This document shows positions 60,930-64,000 of a stretch of 64,000 nucleotides of DNA, one piece after another. Below the pieces are notes generated by a model. The model was not told the DNA's origin, made no database searches, and worked only from the letters and a program-made list of their open reading frames with translations. The stretch's first letter is position 1. Every line of letters starts with the position of its first letter. The position numbers were made by a program, and so were the translations under genes. Source of the DNA: Mycobacterium sp. Aquia_216 (GTDB taxonomy: Bacteria; Actinomycetota; Actinomycetes; Mycobacteriales; Mycobacteriaceae); assembly GCF_026723865.1 (NCBI RefSeq), contig NZ_CP113529.1, positions 1,550,001-1,614,000 on the forward strand, in the 5' to 3' direction.

Positions 60930-63182
60930 TCAGGCCTGTGGTCTGACCGGTTCTTCGGGACACACGATGCCACGCGGAGTCACCTCGTACACCCGGGTGG
61001 TCGTGATGTCGAAGAAGATGCCGACCACCTGTACGTCGCCGGACGCGACGGCGGTTGCCAGGATCGGGTGGTGGACCAGCCTTTCCAGCTGGATAGCGAC
61101 ATTGACGATGCTCAACTGGTCGATCTCGGAGTACCCGACGTGTTCGGCGCTCGCGCGTGCCGGATGGTGATCCCGGTAGGCGTCCAGACTCTCACCGGCA
61201 TATTCGAGCCACTGGCCCATCGACGTCGCGGGCTGATCGGTGTTCTCGAGCAGCACCTTCATGGCGGCGCACGACGAATGCCCGCAGATGACAACCGAAC
61301 GCACGCCCAACTGGTTGGCGGCGAATTCGAGTGCGGCGTCGACGGATCGGTCGTCCGAGTCGGTCGGCACCAGATTGCCGAAGTTGCGGACCGTGTACAG
61401 GTCGCCGGGGCCGCTGGCGGTGATGACGTTCGGCAGGATCCGTGAGTCCGCGCAGGTGAGGAACAGCGCATACGGGTCTTGTGCACCGCCGAGTCCGGTG
61501 ATGTGCTGGTGCAACACGGCGGAACCATTGCGGTGGTACTCGTCGACGCGGTCGAGAATGGAAGCGTCGCCGTTGTTTTGGTGATTGGTGCGCGCCGAGC
61601 GCCACGGCACCAGCCCGATCGGAGCGGACGCGAAGTGACGTTTCGGCGGACTGGCATTCGCGTTCTGCAGCAGCTTCGCCGGCGACGTCTCGACGATGAC
61701 CACCACTCCGCCCCGTTCTTCGTGGGAGCGCTGCCAATCGGAAATGGCCTCCGAGACAGAGTCGTCGATGTAGTCCGCGTTGACATTCAACGTGACCTCG
61801 GACCCCTGGGGCACCGACGCGAGCGCTTTGGTCAGGCGCGGCAGCAGCAAGAAGCTCAACGTGCCGTCGATGTCGATCCGCCACTGCTTGGACTGCTCGC
61901 CGCCAACCGGGTGCACGGAAACGGGCGCGCGCGTCACCCTGATCAGCAGGATGCCGATCGCGACCGCGAGTCCGATGGCCACACCCTCCAGCAAATTGAG
62001 GAACACCACCGACAAAATGGTGACCGCGTAGACCGCGAAATTACCTGTCCGCCAAGCCAGTTTGACATGAGCCAGCTTGACGAGCTGGGCGCCGATCACG
62101 ATCAGCAGTCCGGCCAGTGCTGACTTGGGGATGAGTTCCACCAGTTCGGTGAACAGCGAGGCAAACAACAGGATCCATACGCCGTGCAGCACGGCCGACA
62201 TTCGAGTGCGGGCGCCGGCGGCCACGTTGGCCGAGCTGCGCACGATGACACCGGTGACCGGCAGGCCGCCCACCAACCCGGACATCACGTTCGCGGCGCC
62301 CTGCCCGATGATTTCCTTGTCGAAGTTCGTGCGCGGCCCGTTATGTAGCTTGTCGACACCGACCGCGCACAACAGCGATTCGACGCTGGCGATCAGGGCG
62401 ATCGTGAGGACACCGACGACTATGTCGCTGGTCTCCTCGATCCACGGCTTGCCTTTCGGGGACGCCCCCGAGATCTTGGGTAGGTTGAGGGTATCGAAGA
62501 AGTTGCCCGACAGGGAGATTCGATCGGTATCCAGGCCGGCCGCGATCGCCAGTGCGGTCGCGGCCACGATTGCCACCAGCGGCGCGGGGATCATTCGCAG
62601 CTTGGCGGGCAGCCTTGACCACAGCAACAAGATGACGATGACCGTCCCGCCGGTGATCACCTCATGTAGTTCGTGATGCAGGATGCCGTTCGGCAGCGCC
62701 ACCAGGTTCTGCCACGCAGAGCTGTGCGACGATCCGCCCATCAGAACGTGAACCTGCTGCAGCATGATCGTGATACCGATGCCCGCCAGCATCGCGTGCA
62801 CGACCACCGGCGCGATCGCCAACGCGGCGCGTGCGAGCCGGCTCAGGCCGAACGCGATCTGCAGCGCGCCCGCACCGATGGTCATCAGGCACAACATCGG
62901 GAATCCGACCTCATCGATCAATCCGGCGACAACGACGGTGAGACCCGCGGCTGGGCCACTGACCTGGACGGACGACCCGCCGAATGTTCCGGCGACGATG
63001 CCGCCCACTACCGCGGCGATCAAGCCGGCGGCGAGCGGGGCGCCGGAGGCGATCGCGATGCCCAGCGAAAGCGGCAGGGCCACAAGGAAGACGACAAGCG
63101 ATGCGGGAACGTCGTGCCGCAGATTCTTCAGAAGCGACCCAGATCTGGTCGTTTCCGCAAGGTCGCTGATAGGCGCGTTCAT
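60930..63182 (-). CDS. SulP anion transporter fused to beta-carbonic anhydrase (Rv3273-like)
   Basis: 750-residue fusion matching Rv3273. Residues about 20-430 are a SulP/SLC26 transporter with about ten to twelve membrane helices (SLVVFLVALPLSLGIAIASGAPLAAGLI at the start). A STAS-like segment spans about 435-520. Residues about 540-740 are a beta-class carbonic anhydrase with zinc ligands in TCADSR (Cys near 575) and GHSSC (His and Cys near 632). Such fusions are thought to move bicarbonate (or sulfate) and interconvert it with CO2 at the membrane. A good promoter lies 66-94 bp upstream. It converges on the signalling cassette with 13 bp between stops. Confidence 0.93.
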   Translation of the reverse strand: MNAPISDLAETTRSGSLLKNLRHDVPASLVVFLVALPLSLGIAIASGAPLAAGLIAAVVGGIVAGTFGGSSVQVSGPAAGLTVVVAGLIDEVGFPMLCLMTIGAGALQIAFGLSRLARAALAIAPVVVHAMLAGIGITIMLQQVHVLMGGSSHSSAWQNLVALPNGILHHELHEVITGGTVIVILLLWSRLPAKLRMIPAPLVAIVAATALAIAAGLDTDRISLSGNFFDTLNLPKISGASPKGKPWIEETSDIVVGVLTIALIASVESLLCAVGVDKLHNGPRTNFDKEIIGQGAANVMSGLVGGLPVTGVIVRSSANVAAGARTRMSAVLHGVWILLFASLFTELVELIPKSALAGLLIVIGAQLVKLAHVKLAWRTGNFAVYAVTILSVVFLNLLEGVAIGLAVAIGILLIRVTRAPVSVHPVGGEQSKQWRIDIDGTLSFLLLPRLTKALASVPQGSEVTLNVNADYIDDSVSEAISDWQRSHEERGGVVVIVETSPAKLLQNANASPPKRHFASAPIGLVPWRSARTNHQNNGDASILDRVDEYHRNGSAVLHQHITGLGGAQDPYALFLTCADSRILPNVITASGPGDLYTVRNFGNLVPTDSDDRSVDAALEFAANQLGVRSVVICGHSSCAAMKVLLENTDQPATSMGQWLEYAGESLDAYRDHHPARASAEHVGYSEIDQLSIVNVAIQLERLVHHPILATAVASGDVQVVGIFFDITTTRVYEVTPRGIVCPEEPVRPQA

Positions 63183-63494
63183 AAGTCGACTCCTCCAACG
63201 GTTCGGAAGTCGGCAAGCGGCGGTCCGCTACCGCGGGCTGACGACTCTTTATGACCGGTAGAACGTCGCGTGTCAATCGTGCGCCGACCGGCCCTGGCAA
63301 CCAAGACAAGTCACATCAGCGGACGGCAAGACATTGTGCCGCCTGCGGCTAGTTCGTGTGAGGAAGCTTGGCGCAGCTAGCCATTAACCGTGAAAAAGGC
63401 CCGTTGATTCATCGACAACTCAAAGAAAGCCAGGTGCCTACGCGTTGACAACAAGAAGTTTCATGGGCGATTCAAAGAAAGTCGCCGCAGGAAA
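63183..63494. other. Intergenic region upstream of the SulP-carbonic anhydrase gene
   Basis: About 310 bp with no gene. It contains the SulP promoter and a 10-bp direct repeat TCAAAGAAAG at 63420-63429 and 63472-63481, 52 bp apart. The middle is relatively AT-rich for this genome, which fits a regulatory region. Confidence 0.5.
63248..63276 (-). promoter_or_regulatory. Sigma-A type promoter of the SulP-carbonic anhydrase gene
   Basis: On the minus strand TTGACA (63276-63271) and CATAAA (63253-63248) are separated by exactly 17 bp. The transcript should start near 63241, giving a leader of about 60 nt with GGAGGAG close to the ATG at 63182. Confidence 0.6.
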
Positions 63495-64000
63495 TCAGGA
63501 CTCGGCCAGAAACAGTTCGTTGTGCTGGCCAGTAGCGGGTGGGGGATCGGCGGCCGCCGCGTCGAAGCTGGAGTAGCGGGCCGGCGTGCGGATCACTGTG
63601 ATTTCATCGTTACCACTGCCGACCGTGAGAGCGAGTTCGTTCTCGGCGAACAGCGGGGTACCGACCACCTGCTTCCAGGTGTAGGCCAGGCAGGCCATCA
63701 AGCCGCCTTCTTGCAGCAGCTCAACCCATTCGGCGGCAGTCTTGGCAGCAAGCGCCGACTCGAGTTCCTCGGTCAACTCGGGGTAATTCATCGCGCGAGA
63801 GCGCTGATCGATGAACCGTTCGTCTTCCAGCATGTCGGGCCGGCCGATGATCTGACACAGCTTCGCCCAGTGCTTGGGTACATAGGCGCTGATCACCAGA
63901 TACCCGTCGGCGGCCTTGAAAGCATCCGACGGTTGCGTGGCAAAGCCAACGCTTTTGCGCTTCTTGGTATTCGGCGCGGCATCCGGTTTCGGCTTGGGCT
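63495..64000 (-). CDS. Family III (CaiB/BaiF) CoA-transferase, C-terminal part
   Basis: Only the last 167 codons are in the window; the gene runs off the right edge, so the 5' end is missing. The visible part, RKSVGFATQPSDAFKAADGYLVISAYVPKHW and later EDERFIDQRSRAMNYPELTEELESAL, is typical of the C-terminal half of CaiB/BaiF CoA-transferases, where a domain swaps between interlocked subunits. By position it corresponds to Rv3272, next to Rv3273 in M. tuberculosis. It transfers CoA between carboxylic acids; the catalytic Asp lies outside the window. Substrate unknown. Confidence 0.9.
   Translation of the reverse strand, partial: PKPKPDAAPNTKKRKSVGFATQPSDAFKAADGYLVISAYVPKHWAKLCQIIGRPDMLEDERFIDQRSRAMNYPELTEELESALAAKTAAEWVELLQEGGLMACLAYTWKQVVGTPLFAENELALTVGSGNDEITVIRTPARYSSFDAAAADPPPATGQHNELFLAES

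Noticed and set aside
1..64000. Insertion sequences, integrases, att sites, tRNAs, CRISPR or riboswitches
   Set aside because: No transposase or integrase motifs, no cloverleaf-type sequence, no spaced identical repeats and no recognisable aptamer were seen, even at the island borders near 39.5, 45.9, 48.5 and 57.6 kb.

Overview
The window comes from a slow-growing, probably nontuberculous Mycobacterium. It is GC-rich with many GTG starts and 4-bp start/stop overlaps, has two PPE genes, and carries many genes whose order I recognise from memory of M. tuberculosis H37Rv. From about 7.2 kb to the right edge it follows the Rv3311 to Rv3272 stretch in order. I saw no tRNA, rRNA, insertion sequence, prophage or CRISPR array.

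Layout. 0.2-7.1 kb does not follow that synteny: two PPE-SVP proteins, a DUF732 secreted protein, a divergent GntR regulator and bicupin pair, and two paralogous von Willebrand A (VWA) membrane proteins lying tail to tail. 7.2-24 kb: Rv3311-like protein, sapM, upp, pmmB, deoD, a cutinase, amiB1-amiA1, an esterase, an Rv3304-like protein, lpdA, glpD2, an RluA pseudouridine synthase, two small secreted proteins, lpqC and nei2. phoY1, expected between glpD2 and the rluA-type gene, is absent. 23.7-29 kb: the TetR-lhr-nei2 repair operon. 29-33.6 kb: a lysine catabolic locus (pcd, a DUF1338 2-oxoadipate decarboxylase-like gene, lrpA, lat). 33.7-36 kb: the sigF locus (Rv3289c-like membrane protein, a shortened usfY, rsbW/usfX, sigF) with a STAS anti-sigma antagonist converging on sigF. 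36.2-39.5 kb: accA3, sufE, sseA. 39.5-45.8 kb: an accessory island between sseA and maf (unknown protein, glycosyltransferase fused to a degenerate LytM domain, two TIGR00027-type methyltransferases, a serine beta-lactamase-like hydrolase). 45.9-48.4 kb: accD5-accE5-maf. 48.5-52.5 kb: a second insertion (CocE-like hydrolase, TetR, ketosteroid-dehydrogenase-like flavoprotein). 52.5-57.6 kb: birA, a PH-domain protein, GtrA, purK, purE, fadE25. 57.7-60.9 kb: a three-gene signalling cassette (REC-PP2C phosphatase, CHASE3-type histidine kinase, Rcp1-type response regulator) converging on a SulP/carbonic anhydrase fusion. The right edge cuts a family III CoA-transferase.

How parts may work together. 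accA3 with accD5/accE5 forms the biotin-dependent acyl-CoA carboxylase that supplies branched carboxylated precursors, and birA biotinylates it. lat, pcd and the DUF1338 enzyme outline an epsilon-transamination route from lysine toward 2-hydroxyglutarate under a divergent Lrp regulator. RsbW, SigF and the STAS protein form a partner-switching unit; the distant PP2C phosphatase is a candidate to act on such a STAS protein, but that link is inference.

Most interesting items: the glycosyltransferase/pseudo-LytM fusion and its island, the PP2C-kinase-regulator cassette beside the SulP-carbonic anhydrase, the DUF1338 lysine locus, a 20-bp perfect palindrome at 43196, the 15-bp inverted repeat formed by two paralogous gene ends at 6.1 kb, and the 50-residue antisense-encoded tail on Upp.
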